From NCBI GenBank assembly GCA_934438075.1, contig CAKSBF010000002.1:124001-188000 (forward strand): a stretch of 64,000 nt of DNA, read 5' to 3'. Made by a program: the position numbers and the translations under genes. This DNA is from an uncultured Clostridia bacterium. Lineage in GTDB: Bacteria > Bacillota > Clostridia > UBA1381 > UBA9506. The notes under the pieces were generated by a model. That model saw only the letters and a program-made list of their open reading frames with translations. It was not told the DNA's origin and did not search any database. Shown here piece after piece: positions 25,763-33,771 of this stretch (position 1 is the first letter of the stretch; the number at the start of each line of letters is the position of its first letter).

Positions 25763-25791
25763 CGTCGGATTTTTCCGACGTGTTTTCTTTT
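25763..25791 (+). terminator. Terminator-like hairpin between yabP and yabQ
   Basis: CGTCGGA (25763-25769) pairs with TCCGACG (25774-25780) across a TTTT loop, then TGTTTTCTTTT. The stem is GC-rich and 6 bases after the yabP stop. It could be a partial terminator that lowers yabQ expression relative to yabP. Confidence 0.6.
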
Positions 25792-25812
25792 ATGAGACAG
25801 GGGGGAGAAAAT

Positions 25813-26313
25813 ATGGATTTTTCAGTGACACATGAAGCATACGTGTTTCTTATCAGCGTTCTATCCGGTGCCGGCATGGGGTTAATTTATGATTTGCTGA
25901 GATGCGTTAGACGATGCGCAAAATCTACGGATGTTATTACTGATATTGAAGACATTATTTTTTGGGCAATTTCAATAGCTGTAATGTTTTTCAGTATATT
26001 TTTTACCAATCACGGCGTGGTGCGCTGGTATCAATTTTTTGGAGTAATTTTGGGCAGTATTTTATACTTTCTTACCCTTAGCCGTGTTATTTGTATCTGC
26101 GTGCAAAAAATAATTGAAATTTTTTTGAAAATATTTATATTTTTTTGCAAAATACTCTTGACACCGCTGCTTTTTACGTTTAATATATTATATAGAAGTA
26201 TATTGTTTATTTTTGTACCCATTTTTAGATTATTTGTAAAATGGAAAGGGCAAATTTTCCGCAGATTGAAAAGCGGAGCAAAAAGAACAAAAGCTGCATT
26301 AATGAAAAAATAA
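25813..26313 (+). CDS. yabQ: Spore cortex biosynthesis protein YabQ
   Basis: 166 residues. The N-terminal SVTHEAYVFLISVLSGAG and YDLLRCVRR match YabQ, a membrane protein needed for spore cortex formation in Bacillus. Four to five hydrophobic segments fill residues 8-150, followed by a basic tail. GGGGAG lies 8 bases before the ATG at 25813; the earlier in-frame ATGs fall in the terminator hairpin. Lies 55 bp after yabP and 22 bp before divIC. Confidence 0.92.
   Translation: MDFSVTHEAYVFLISVLSGAGMGLIYDLLRCVRRCAKSTDVITDIEDIIFWAISIAVMFFSIFFTNHGVVRWYQFFGVILGSILYFLTLSRVICICVQKIIEIFLKIFIFFCKILLTPLLFTFNILYRSILFIFVPIFRLFVKWKGQIFRRLKSGAKRTKAALMKK
26158..26186 (+). promoter_or_regulatory. Possible vegetative promoter for divIC-yabR inside yabQ
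   Basis: A perfect TTGACA, 17-bp spacer and TAATAT (4 of 6 matches) within the yabQ coding region, 150 bp before divIC. It would allow division genes to be expressed without sporulation. Chance occurrence in AT-rich DNA is possible. Confidence 0.4.
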
Positions 26314-26335
26314 CTGCTGCAAGAGGGTATTTATT

Positions 26336-26641
26336 ATGAATCATTCTAATGCAAAACCGAAGAAAAAGATTCACATGAAGGTCTTTGTAAAAAGAGGCTT
26401 GTTTTGTTGTCTTTTGATTTATATTGCCTTTTTGCTTATTTCGCAGCAGGTCAATATTTCGCGTTTGCGTGCTGAAGAAAATGATTTGGACAGCAAGATA
26501 GCTTCCGCCGCAAAAGAAAAGTCCGAGCTCGAAGCCCAGAAAGAGGCTGCAGGCACAGATGAATATTTAGAACGGGTTGCCCGTGAAAAATTGGGCTACA
26601 TGAAACCGGGCGAAAAGGTTTTTATTGACTCTTCGCAATAA
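26336..26641 (+). CDS. divIC: FtsB/DivIC-family septum formation initiator
   Basis: 101 residues, bitopic division protein that with FtsL and DivIB/FtsQ activates septal peptidoglycan synthesis. A basic cytoplasmic N-terminus, one helix at about 20-37, an extracytoplasmic coiled coil at about 44-77, and the family end motif EYLERVAREKLGYMKPGE. GAGGG lies 9 bases before the ATG. Position after yabQ is the Bacillus order. Confidence 0.92.
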   Translation: MNHSNAKPKKKIHMKVFVKRGLFCCLLIYIAFLLISQQVNISRLRAEENDLDSKIASAAKEKSELEAQKEAAGTDEYLERVAREKLGYMKPGEKVFIDSSQ

Positions 26642-26692
26642 AAATATTTTTATAAAAATGGTTTAACGTTTAAGAAGGAGGAAGCTTTTAGT

Positions 26693-27136
26693 ATGCTTTT
26701 GGAAGCAGGCAGCATTGTTGAGGGAAAAATCACCGGGATTACACCGTTTGGTGCGTTTGTGCTCTTGGATGAGGGAAAAACTGGTCTGGTGCATATTTCA
26801 GAGATTGCTTTGGAGTATGTGAAGGACATCAATGATCACGTAAAGATTGGTGACCAAGTTAAGGTTAAGATTTTGTCGATTGACGAGAAGGGCAAAATAA
26901 GCTTGTCTATTAAGCAGGCCATTTTAGCAGAAAAAAAGAATGCTCCGCGTCCTCCGCGTCCGAAACGCCTTGATACGGTCGATTTTTCAAAGAAAGGTGC
27001 CTCTTCTGCTCCGCAAACCTTTGAAGAAATGATGAGTCGTTTTAAACAAGACAGTGATGAAAAAATGCAGGATTTAAAACGAGGTTTAGAGTCGAAACGC
27101 GGAAACAGTTATCGTCGTTCTTCGGGGTCGTTTTAA
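26693..27136 (+). CDS. yabR: S1-domain RNA-binding protein YabR
   Basis: 147 residues. An N-terminal S1 OB-fold (residues 5-74: GSIVEGKITGITPFGAFV, GLVHISEIA, VKVKILSIDEKGKISLS) is followed by a low-complexity basic tail rich in Pro, Arg and Lys. Probably binds RNA or ribosomes; the exact role is unknown. Strong AAGGAGGA site 10 bases before the ATG. Last gene of the cluster, closed by a clear terminator. Confidence 0.92.
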   Translation: MLLEAGSIVEGKITGITPFGAFVLLDEGKTGLVHISEIALEYVKDINDHVKIGDQVKVKILSIDEKGKISLSIKQAILAEKKNAPRPPRPKRLDTVDFSKKGASSAPQTFEEMMSRFKQDSDEKMQDLKRGLESKRGNSYRRSSGSF

Positions 27137-27164
27137 TTCCGTATTTCTTTTTAGAAAAATAAAT

Positions 27165-27192
27165 CCTGTACCGAAACGGTACAGGTTTTTTT
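27165..27192 (+). terminator. Intrinsic terminator after yabR
   Basis: CCTGTACCG (27165-27173), AAA loop, CGGTACAGG (27177-27185), then seven T. Perfect 9-bp stem. Confidence 0.92.
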
Positions 27193-27280
27193 GTAAATAA
27201 TTATAAAAATCAATGATTTTGAAAACATAATACCAGAGATTATCGTCATCATTTTGATTACAAAAAAGAAAGGAAAGAAT

Positions 27281-29017
27281 ATGCTTTACCTTACTAAATA
27301 CTTGAAGGACTTTAAAAAGGAATTACTGGTCGGTCCCCTTTTCAAACTGACGGAAGCTGTTTTTGAGTTAATTGTACCGTTGGTCATGGCAAAAATTATA
27401 GATGTAGGTATTGTCAACGGAGACAAAGTATACATTTTGAAAATGGGAGGACTTATGCTATCACTCGGAGTAATTGGCTTGTGCTGTGCACTGGTATGCC
27501 AATATATGGCAGCACGTGCCTCTCAGGGATTTGGAACGAAGGTACGCAGCAGTATGTTTGCACATATCAATACTCTTTCACATGCCGAAATTGACCGTTT
27601 GGGTACACCGTCACTGATTACACGACTGATTAATGATATTAACCAGTTGCAGGTTGCTGTTGCTATGTTAATTCGTCTTGTTGTACGTGCTCCTTTTCTT
27701 GTAATTGGCGCGGCGGTAATGGCAGCAATATTAGATTGGAAGTTGGCGCTTATCTTTTTAATTGTCATACCACTCCTGGCGTTGACTCTGTACTGGGTTA
27801 TGGCAAAATCTGTTCCATTTTACCAGTCTATTCAAAAAAAATTGGACAAGCTTTCTTTAATTACACGAGAAAACCTAATAGGTGCAAGAGTAATTCGCGC
27901 ATTTTCCAAGCAAGACACGGAACAACAACGTTTTGATGCAGCAAATGAAGACTTGTTAAAAGCTTCCATTAATGTTGGGAAAATTTCCGCACTTCTCAAT
28001 CCGGCAACATCTATTATTATGAACGGGTCTATTGTTGCCATCATCTGGTTTGGCTCCATGCGCGTTAATGTTGGTTCTCTATCCCAAGGGCAAATTATTG
28101 CATTTGTCAATTATATGACGCAAATTTTGCTTGCGCTTGTTGTAGTAATCAATTTGATTGTAATTTTTACAAAAGCCGCTGCGAGCGGTGCCCGTGTACA
28201 GGAGGTTTTTGAAACTGTCTCCTCCGTTTCGGAAGCACACGGAAACGATTTAAAACTTCCTGATGGAGCGCTCTCCGTTGAATGGAAAAATGTTTCTTTT
28301 GCATATAAAGGCTCTGAAGAAAGTGCGCTTACGAACATTAATTTTATAGCAAAAGCAGGTTCTACAATCGGCATTATTGGCGGTACGGGTTCTGGAAAAA
28401 GTACGCTTGTAAACCTCATTCCGCGCTTCTATGATGTAAATGAGGGCGTGATTTTAATTGGTGGTACTGATATAAGACAGCTTTCTTTATCACAGCTGCG
28501 CGGACGTATCGGTATGGTTCCGCAGCATGCAGTATTGTTTTCCGGTACTTTAGAGGAAAATATGAAATGGCGTAGCGAAAACGCAACCAGGGAAGATATT
28601 TCCAAGGCTCTTGAAATATCCCAGTCGTCAGAGTTTGTCAGCAGAATGCCGGATGGCCTGGAGACGCAAATTTTACAGGGAGGAAAAAATCTTTCCGGTG
28701 GCCAGAGACAACGGTTAACAATTGCCCGCGCTTTAGTGGGGCAACCGGATATTTTAATTCTTGATGATAGCGCCAGCGCCCTGGATTTTGCAACAGATGC
28801 GCATTTACGTGCTGCACTGAAGGAAAACGGTGCTGACAAAACGATATTTCTAGTATCGCAGCGAGTCAATACTGTTCGCGGCGCAGACTGCATTGTTGTG
28901 CTTGACGATGGCAAAATTGTCGGTACGGGAACTCACAGGGAATTAATGAAAAATTGTGAGATTTATCGTGAGATTTGTCTATCCCAGCTTTCGGAAGAGG
29001 AGGCGTTAAGTGAATGA
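27281..29017 (+). CDS. ABC exporter half-transporter, degenerate-ATPase-site subunit
   Basis: 578 residues: six membrane helices (about 15-310) fused to a nucleotide-binding domain. Walker A GGTGSGKSTLV and signature LSGGQRQRL are canonical, but the residue after Walker B is Asp (LILDDSASALD) instead of Glu and the H-loop histidine is Gln (LVSQRVNTV). These are the changes expected in one half of a heterodimeric exporter. The ATG follows AAGGAAAG. It overlaps the partner gene by 4 bases (ATGA). Substrate unknown (drug, lipid or peptide). Confidence 0.93.
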   Translation: MLYLTKYLKDFKKELLVGPLFKLTEAVFELIVPLVMAKIIDVGIVNGDKVYILKMGGLMLSLGVIGLCCALVCQYMAARASQGFGTKVRSSMFAHINTLSHAEIDRLGTPSLITRLINDINQLQVAVAMLIRLVVRAPFLVIGAAVMAAILDWKLALIFLIVIPLLALTLYWVMAKSVPFYQSIQKKLDKLSLITRENLIGARVIRAFSKQDTEQQRFDAANEDLLKASINVGKISALLNPATSIIMNGSIVAIIWFGSMRVNVGSLSQGQIIAFVNYMTQILLALVVVINLIVIFTKAAASGARVQEVFETVSSVSEAHGNDLKLPDGALSVEWKNVSFAYKGSEESALTNINFIAKAGSTIGIIGGTGSGKSTLVNLIPRFYDVNEGVILIGGTDIRQLSLSQLRGRIGMVPQHAVLFSGTLEENMKWRSENATREDISKALEISQSSEFVSRMPDGLETQILQGGKNLSGGQRQRLTIARALVGQPDILILDDSASALDFATDAHLRAALKENGADKTIFLVSQRVNTVRGADCIVVLDDGKIVGTGTHRELMKNCEIYREICLSQLSEEEALSE

Positions 29018-30750
29018 AAAAACAGCGAATATATAAACGTCTGCTTGTCTATACAAAAAACAGTACTCCCTATCTGATTCTTGCTTTTATCAGCGCTGCC
29101 ATCAGTGTCAGTATGTCTTTATGGGCGCCGGTTTTAATAGGTGATTCTATAGACTTTATTGTTGCGAAGGGACAAGTGGATTTTTCATCCGTTGCCAGAA
29201 TAATGATTATTTTAGCAAGTTCTATAGCAATTGGTGCATTGTTTCAATGGCTTTTGGCGTATGCGACCAATAAGGCTGCATATAAAACGGTTAATGATAT
29301 GAGAACGGCTGTATTCCGCAGAATTTTGAATACTCCGCTTTCTTATATAGATTCGCAGCCACACGGTGATATCATTAGCCGTGTGACAATGGATATTGAT
29401 CAGATTTCCGTTGGCTTGCTGCAGGGTTTTACACAACTGTTTACAGGTATAATTACTATTATCGGAACTTTGTTATTCATGCTATCCGTTAATGCTGCCA
29501 TCACCGCTGTAGTTGTTTTGGTTACACCAATTTCTTTATTCGTAGCTTCCTTCATTGCCCGGCTTTCTTCGGGGATGTTCCGTAAACAATCGGCAGAACG
29601 GGGAGAACTTGGTGCATTTGTGGAAGAGATGGTAGGAAATCAGAAAATTATTAAAGCGTTTTCCTATGAAGAACGCGCACAGGAAAAATTTGATGAGATT
29701 AACCGGAGACTATACCAAAGTGGTGTAAAATCACAGTTCTGCTCTTCTCTGACGAACCCATCAACTCGTTTTGTCAATGGTTTGGTTTATGCATTGGTGG
29801 GCATAAGCGGTGCTATCGGGGCGATATCCGGGAGACTTAGCGTTGGTCAACTCTCCTGTTTCTTGACTTATGCAAATCAATACACAAAACCGTTTAATGA
29901 AATTACCGGTGTGCTTACTGAGTTGCAGTCCGCATTTGCTTCCGCAGCACGAGTTTTTGAGGTAATGGATGCACCGATTGAAACATCTGATGCAGATAAG
30001 CCAAAATTACTTAGCGCCGGAGAGGTATCTATTCAAGATGTCAGCTTTTCTTATGTACCGCAAAAACCGTTAATTGAAAACTTTAATTTAAAAGTAAAAC
30101 CGGGTCAGCGTGTTGCAATTGTCGGTCCGACAGGATGCGGAAAAACGACCTTAATTAATTTATTAATGCGGTTTTATGATGTAAATGAAGGTTATATTTC
30201 TGTAAATGGTAAGGATATTCGTTCTGTCACGCGGAAAAGTCTGCGCTCGCATTATGGCATGGTACTTCAAGAGACATGGCTATTTTCCGGTACTGTGCGC
30301 GAAAACATTGCGTACGGACGACCCAATGCTTCGGAGGAAGAAATTATTGCTGCTGCAAAGGCGGCACATACGCATAATTTTATCAAACGTTTGCCGCAAG
30401 GTTACGACACCGTTTTATCAGAAGATGGAGGAAACATTTCTCAAGGACAAAAGCAGCTTTTGTGTATTGCACGTGTTCTGCTTGCAAAGCCTGATATGCT
30501 AATTTTGGACGAAGCGACCAGTAGCATTGATACTTTAACGGAAATGCGGATTCAGCAAACATTTCAACAAATGATGCAAGACCGTACAAGCTTTATCGTA
30601 GCACACCGCTTATCTACTATTAAGGGTGCGGATGTGATTTTGGTCATGAATCAAGGTCATATTATAGAGCAAGGCACACACGATGAGCTATTAGAACAAA
30701 ATGGCTTTTACGCTGACTTATATAACAGCCAGTTTGCCGGAAATCAATAA
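29014..30750 (+). CDS. ABC exporter half-transporter, consensus-ATPase-site subunit
   Basis: 578 residues, same architecture as its neighbour. Walker A GPTGCGKTTL, catalytic Glu in MLILDEATSSID and H-loop His in IVAHRLSTI are intact, while the signature is altered (ISQGQKQLL instead of LSGGQ). So the consensus ATP site uses this subunit's Walker A/B and the partner's LSGGQ, and the degenerate site is the reverse combination. Start overlaps the upstream stop, ensuring 1:1 synthesis. Followed by def after 26 bp. Confidence 0.94.
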   Translation: MKKQRIYKRLLVYTKNSTPYLILAFISAAISVSMSLWAPVLIGDSIDFIVAKGQVDFSSVARIMIILASSIAIGALFQWLLAYATNKAAYKTVNDMRTAVFRRILNTPLSYIDSQPHGDIISRVTMDIDQISVGLLQGFTQLFTGIITIIGTLLFMLSVNAAITAVVVLVTPISLFVASFIARLSSGMFRKQSAERGELGAFVEEMVGNQKIIKAFSYEERAQEKFDEINRRLYQSGVKSQFCSSLTNPSTRFVNGLVYALVGISGAIGAISGRLSVGQLSCFLTYANQYTKPFNEITGVLTELQSAFASAARVFEVMDAPIETSDADKPKLLSAGEVSIQDVSFSYVPQKPLIENFNLKVKPGQRVAIVGPTGCGKTTLINLLMRFYDVNEGYISVNGKDIRSVTRKSLRSHYGMVLQETWLFSGTVRENIAYGRPNASEEEIIAAAKAAHTHNFIKRLPQGYDTVLSEDGGNISQGQKQLLCIARVLLAKPDMLILDEATSSIDTLTEMRIQQTFQQMMQDRTSFIVAHRLSTIKGADVILVMNQGHIIEQGTHDELLEQNGFYADLYNSQFAGNQ

Positions 30751-30776
30751 AATATAAAGAAACGAGGAATTACGTT

Positions 30777-31229
30777 ATGGCACTCAGAACAATTATCACA
30801 AATGGAGACCCCGTTTTACGGAAAAAATGCAGAACAGTGGAAAAGGTTGATGACAGAATACGTGAATTGTTAAATGATATGGCAGAAACCATGTATCACA
30901 ATGGAAATGGAGCGGGACTTGCAGCTAACCAAGTTGGTATACTAAAACGTCTTGTTGTTATTGATATGGGCCAAGGGCTGATAAAACTTATTAATCCGGA
31001 GATTGTGGAAAGTTTTGGGTCTCACGAAGTTGTAGAGGGATGTCTCAGTTTTCCGAATGTATGGGGTAAAGTTATTCGTCCCGAAAAGGTAACGGTAAAA
31101 GCACTTGACGAAAATGGCAATGAAATTATTTTGACCGGTGAGGGAGATTTGGCAAAATGTTTTTGCCATGAAATCGACCATTTAAACGGCATTGTTTTTG
31201 TTGATAAAGTTATAGAATATATTAATTAA
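30777..31229 (+). CDS. def: Peptide deformylase
   Basis: Removes the formyl group from nascent N-terminal methionine. 150 residues with all three motifs: GAGLAANQVG at 45-54, EGCLS with metal ligand Cys89, and HEIDH with His131, Glu132 and His135. Short C-terminus as in clostridial type I enzymes. GAGGAA precedes the ATG. It follows the ABC exporter genes and ends in a bidirectional terminator; no fmt gene is adjacent. Confidence 0.97.
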   Translation: MALRTIITNGDPVLRKKCRTVEKVDDRIRELLNDMAETMYHNGNGAGLAANQVGILKRLVVIDMGQGLIKLINPEIVESFGSHEVVEGCLSFPNVWGKVIRPEKVTVKALDENGNEIILTGEGDLAKCFCHEIDHLNGIVFVDKVIEYIN

Positions 31230-31240
31230 TATAAAATGCA

Positions 31241-31286
31241 AAAGCACCTTACAAACACAGAAAAATGACTTGTAAGGTGCTTTTTT
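31241..31286. terminator. Bidirectional terminator between def and the MATE gene
   Basis: AAAGCACCTTACAA (31241-31254) pairs with TTGTAAGGTGCTTT (31270-31283), flanked by T- and A-runs so that it serves both convergent genes. Confidence 0.85.
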
Positions 31287-31303
31287 ATTATAGAATTTGT
31301 TGA

Positions 31304-32716
31304 TTATCTGGTTGCTTCATGTTGCTGATCAAATTCACGGATCAAGTGATTAAGACTTTTCATTTCATGGACTGCAAATCCAGTTACAACTAAGCCGGCC
31401 AAAAGGTCTGCGCATGCCCCGGCATACAAAATACCATCCAATCCAAAGAAAATAGGCAGAATGAGGATAAGCGGTATTAAAAACACAATCTGTCTTAAAG
31501 AAGACAAAACCGAAGCTTTGACGGCTTGACCGGTTGCCTGGAAATAGTTGGTAGTGACAATCTGAAAACCGGCACAAAAGATACACAGTAGAAAAATACG
31601 CATGCATTTTACAGCAAAATTTGTAAATGTTGCATTTTCTTTTCCGAAAATACTCAGCACAGCCTCTGGGAACAGCATACACATAAGCCAGCCTATAATT
31701 GAAATTATGGTGGCACTGGTAGCGGCAAGAATGTATGTTTTTCTGATTCTGTGTGGTTGCTGTGCTCCCCTGTTAAATCCTAAGATAGGCTGTGCACCAA
31801 CACCGATTCCTACGCAGAAAGAAATTAAAATCATGTTAACCTTCATAACTATTCCCATGGCACTTAAAGCAATGTCACCTTCACCGGCATTATTTAAATT
31901 TCCATAATAAATTAGTGAGTTATTCATAACTATCTGTAGAATTGTAGAAGCAATCTGTAAAATACAACTGGAAATGCCGATTCCGGATAGACGGCGACAT
32001 AGATGCATATTTAACTTCATATCTGCCTTGCGAAATCGCATATTACCTTTTTTGACGAAGTAGTAAACTAATATTACAGCAGAGATAAGCTGAGAAGTAA
32101 TGGTTGCAATTGCAGCCCCGGCTACACCCCAATGGAGAACGAAAATATAAATTGGATCCAGTATTGTATTTAATATTGCTCCTGCCAAAATACTGTACAT
32201 TGCAAGGTTTGGACTTCCGTCTGTCCGTACCAGATTTGACAGGCCAACACCGACCATGGAAAACGGTGCGCCAACTAAAATAATAGCAGTATAGATGCGT
32301 GCATATTCGTAAGTGTCCTCTCGTGCACCAAAGGCATAGAGCAGCGGATCCATGAACATAAATCCTAATATCATCAATATAATTCCTGATGCTGTAAGCA
32401 AAACAAATACGTTTCCCAATGTTTTATTTGCTTCTTCCTTATTTTTTTCGCCGAGCATAATGGCTGCATAAGCACTGCCACCTGCGCCGAAAAGTGTAGA
32501 GATAGCTAACATAATTGTGACGATTGGAAATGCTATGGTCGTTGCTGCATTTCCAAGGTAACCAACACCTTGACCGATAAAAATTTGATCAACAATATTG
32601 TAAATAGAATTAACCAGCATTGAAACAATGGACGGGACAGCAAATTTTATAAGCAACTTCCCTACCGGCTCGTATCCTAATGGATTTTTTTCTTTTGTAA
32701 TTATTTCCTGCTGCAT
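31304..32716 (-). CDS. MATE family efflux transporter
   Basis: 470 residues with twelve predicted membrane helices in two homologous halves; the N-terminal PSIVSMLVNSIYNIVDQIFIG is the classic DinF/MepA-type MATE opening. Exports cationic compounds by Na+ or H+ antiport; the natural substrate is unknown. AAAGGAGAG lies about 10 bases before the ATG. It is the last gene of the mnmG-led run, 63 bp after a small membrane-protein gene, so it could also have its own weak promoter. Confidence 0.94.
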   Translation of the reverse strand: MQQEIITKEKNPLGYEPVGKLLIKFAVPSIVSMLVNSIYNIVDQIFIGQGVGYLGNAATTIAFPIVTIMLAISTLFGAGGSAYAAIMLGEKNKEEANKTLGNVFVLLTASGIILMILGFMFMDPLLYAFGAREDTYEYARIYTAIILVGAPFSMVGVGLSNLVRTDGSPNLAMYSILAGAILNTILDPIYIFVLHWGVAGAAIATITSQLISAVILVYYFVKKGNMRFRKADMKLNMHLCRRLSGIGISSCILQIASTILQIVMNNSLIYYGNLNNAGEGDIALSAMGIVMKVNMILISFCVGIGVGAQPILGFNRGAQQPHRIRKTYILAATSATIISIIGWLMCMLFPEAVLSIFGKENATFTNFAVKCMRIFLLCIFCAGFQIVTTNYFQATGQAVKASVLSSLRQIVFLIPLILILPIFFGLDGILYAGACADLLAGLVVTGFAVHEMKSLNHLIREFDQQHEATR

Positions 32717-32779
32717 GAAAAAAATATTCTCTCCTTTATAAAATTCTAACAGTAAGTAATGTTTGTAAAGTGCTTGTCA

Positions 32780-32941
32780 TTAGTTCAGGCTGCCGATAAA
32801 CAAAGGCAAAAACATTACCAAAAGCATAACCGCCGCGACAACAATGGCAATCCACCGTACTAAACAAGGAACCCCGCCTACATTCTTTTTTGTTTCAGAC
32901 GGAATATGTTTTCTTGTATGTGTTTTCTTACTTGCGGCCAT
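32780..32941 (-). CDS. Small single-pass membrane protein (53 aa), unknown
   Basis: A short basic N-terminus (MAASKKTHTRKH, residues 1-12) is followed by one hydrophobic helix at about 30-50 (RWIAIVVAAVMLLVMF), ending in GSLN. GGAG lies 8 bases before the ATG (AAAAGGAGAACATCT) and the first 14 bases overlap the 3' end of the GIY-YIG gene in another frame. The strong ribosome binding site, hydrophobic pattern and overlap are evidence that it is real. I do not recognise the family. Confidence 0.65.
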   Translation of the reverse strand: MAASKKTHTRKHIPSETKKNVGGVPCLVRWIAIVVAAVMLLVMFLPLFIGSLN

Positions 32942-33221
32942 AGATGTTCTCCTTTTTTTGATCTAATATCAATTGTAACTTTTTCTTTCGCGGCATTTTT
33001 TTAATTTCGTGCTCTCGTCGAAGCGCTTCTGATTTATCAGAAAATTGTTCAGAGTAAAGCAAAACAACCGGCAGCCTCGTTTTGGTATATTTGGCACCTT
33101 TTCCTTCATTATGGGTACGTACCCTTTTTTCAAGTGACGTAGTCCAACCGGTATATAAACTTTGGTCTACACACTCTAGAATATATACATAGTGAGTTTC
33201 CGCATTTATCTTTTTATGCAT
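32928..33221 (-). CDS. GIY-YIG nuclease superfamily protein (UPF0213/YhbQ-like)
   Basis: 97 residues. The GIY-YIG core is seen as HYVYILECVDQSLYTGWT, followed by the catalytic-type Arg in LEKRVRTHNEGKGAKYT and Glu in RREHEIKKM. Single-domain stand-alone members of this family act on DNA in vitro, but their biological role is unsettled. Lies 34 bp after pgsA, same strand. Confidence 0.9.
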   Translation of the reverse strand: MHKKINAETHYVYILECVDQSLYTGWTTSLEKRVRTHNEGKGAKYTKTRLPVVLLYSEQFSDKSEALRREHEIKKMPRKKKLQLILDQKKENIYGRK

Positions 33222-33255
33222 AACGTATCTATTCCTTGAGATTCTATTAATTTAT

Positions 33256-33771
33256 TTAATTCATTGATAACAACTTTACATTTTTAGCAACATAATCAAT
33301 GCCTGAAACGACCGTTAATGCCGCTGCAACCCAAAGAGCTATATTAACATATAGGTTTGGTTCAAAAAAGATTAAGGCAAGAGATAAAGCTATAAATTGC
33401 CATATGGTTTTAATTTTACCCCATATACTTGCAGCAATTACTTTGCCTTCTGCGGCAGCTGCGATTCTGATACCCGAAACAATAAATTCTCTTGCTAAAA
33501 TAATCACAGTAATCCATGGCGATACCAACCCTTTATAGGTAAGGCACACCAATGCCGCAGTAACAAGAAGTTTATCTGCTAACGGATCCATAATTTTCCC
33601 AAAATTTGTTATTTGGCTGTTTTTTCTTGCCAGATAGCCATCAAGCGTATCGGTGAAAAAGGCAAGAATAAAGACAATCAGCGCAACATAGTTTACGAAA
33701 TAAAGCTCAAAAACCATAAAAATCGGAATTAATATAACACGTAAAATGGTTAACTTATTCGGTGTGTTCAA
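33256..33771 (-). CDS. pgsA: CDP-diacylglycerol--glycerol-3-phosphate 3-phosphatidyltransferase
   Basis: Makes phosphatidylglycerol phosphate, the committed step to phosphatidylglycerol. 171 residues with the CDP-alcohol phosphotransferase motif DGYLAR-x8-G-x3-D-x3-D (residues about 43-65) and four or more membrane helices. The start overlaps the rimO end by 17 bases, the same rimO-pgsA order seen in many Firmicutes. Confidence 0.95.
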   Translation of the reverse strand: MNTPNKLTILRVILIPIFMVFELYFVNYVALIVFILAFFTDTLDGYLARKNSQITNFGKIMDPLADKLLVTAALVCLTYKGLVSPWITVIILAREFIVSGIRIAAAAEGKVIAASIWGKIKTIWQFIALSLALIFFEPNLYVNIALWVAAALTVVSGIDYVAKNVKLLSMN

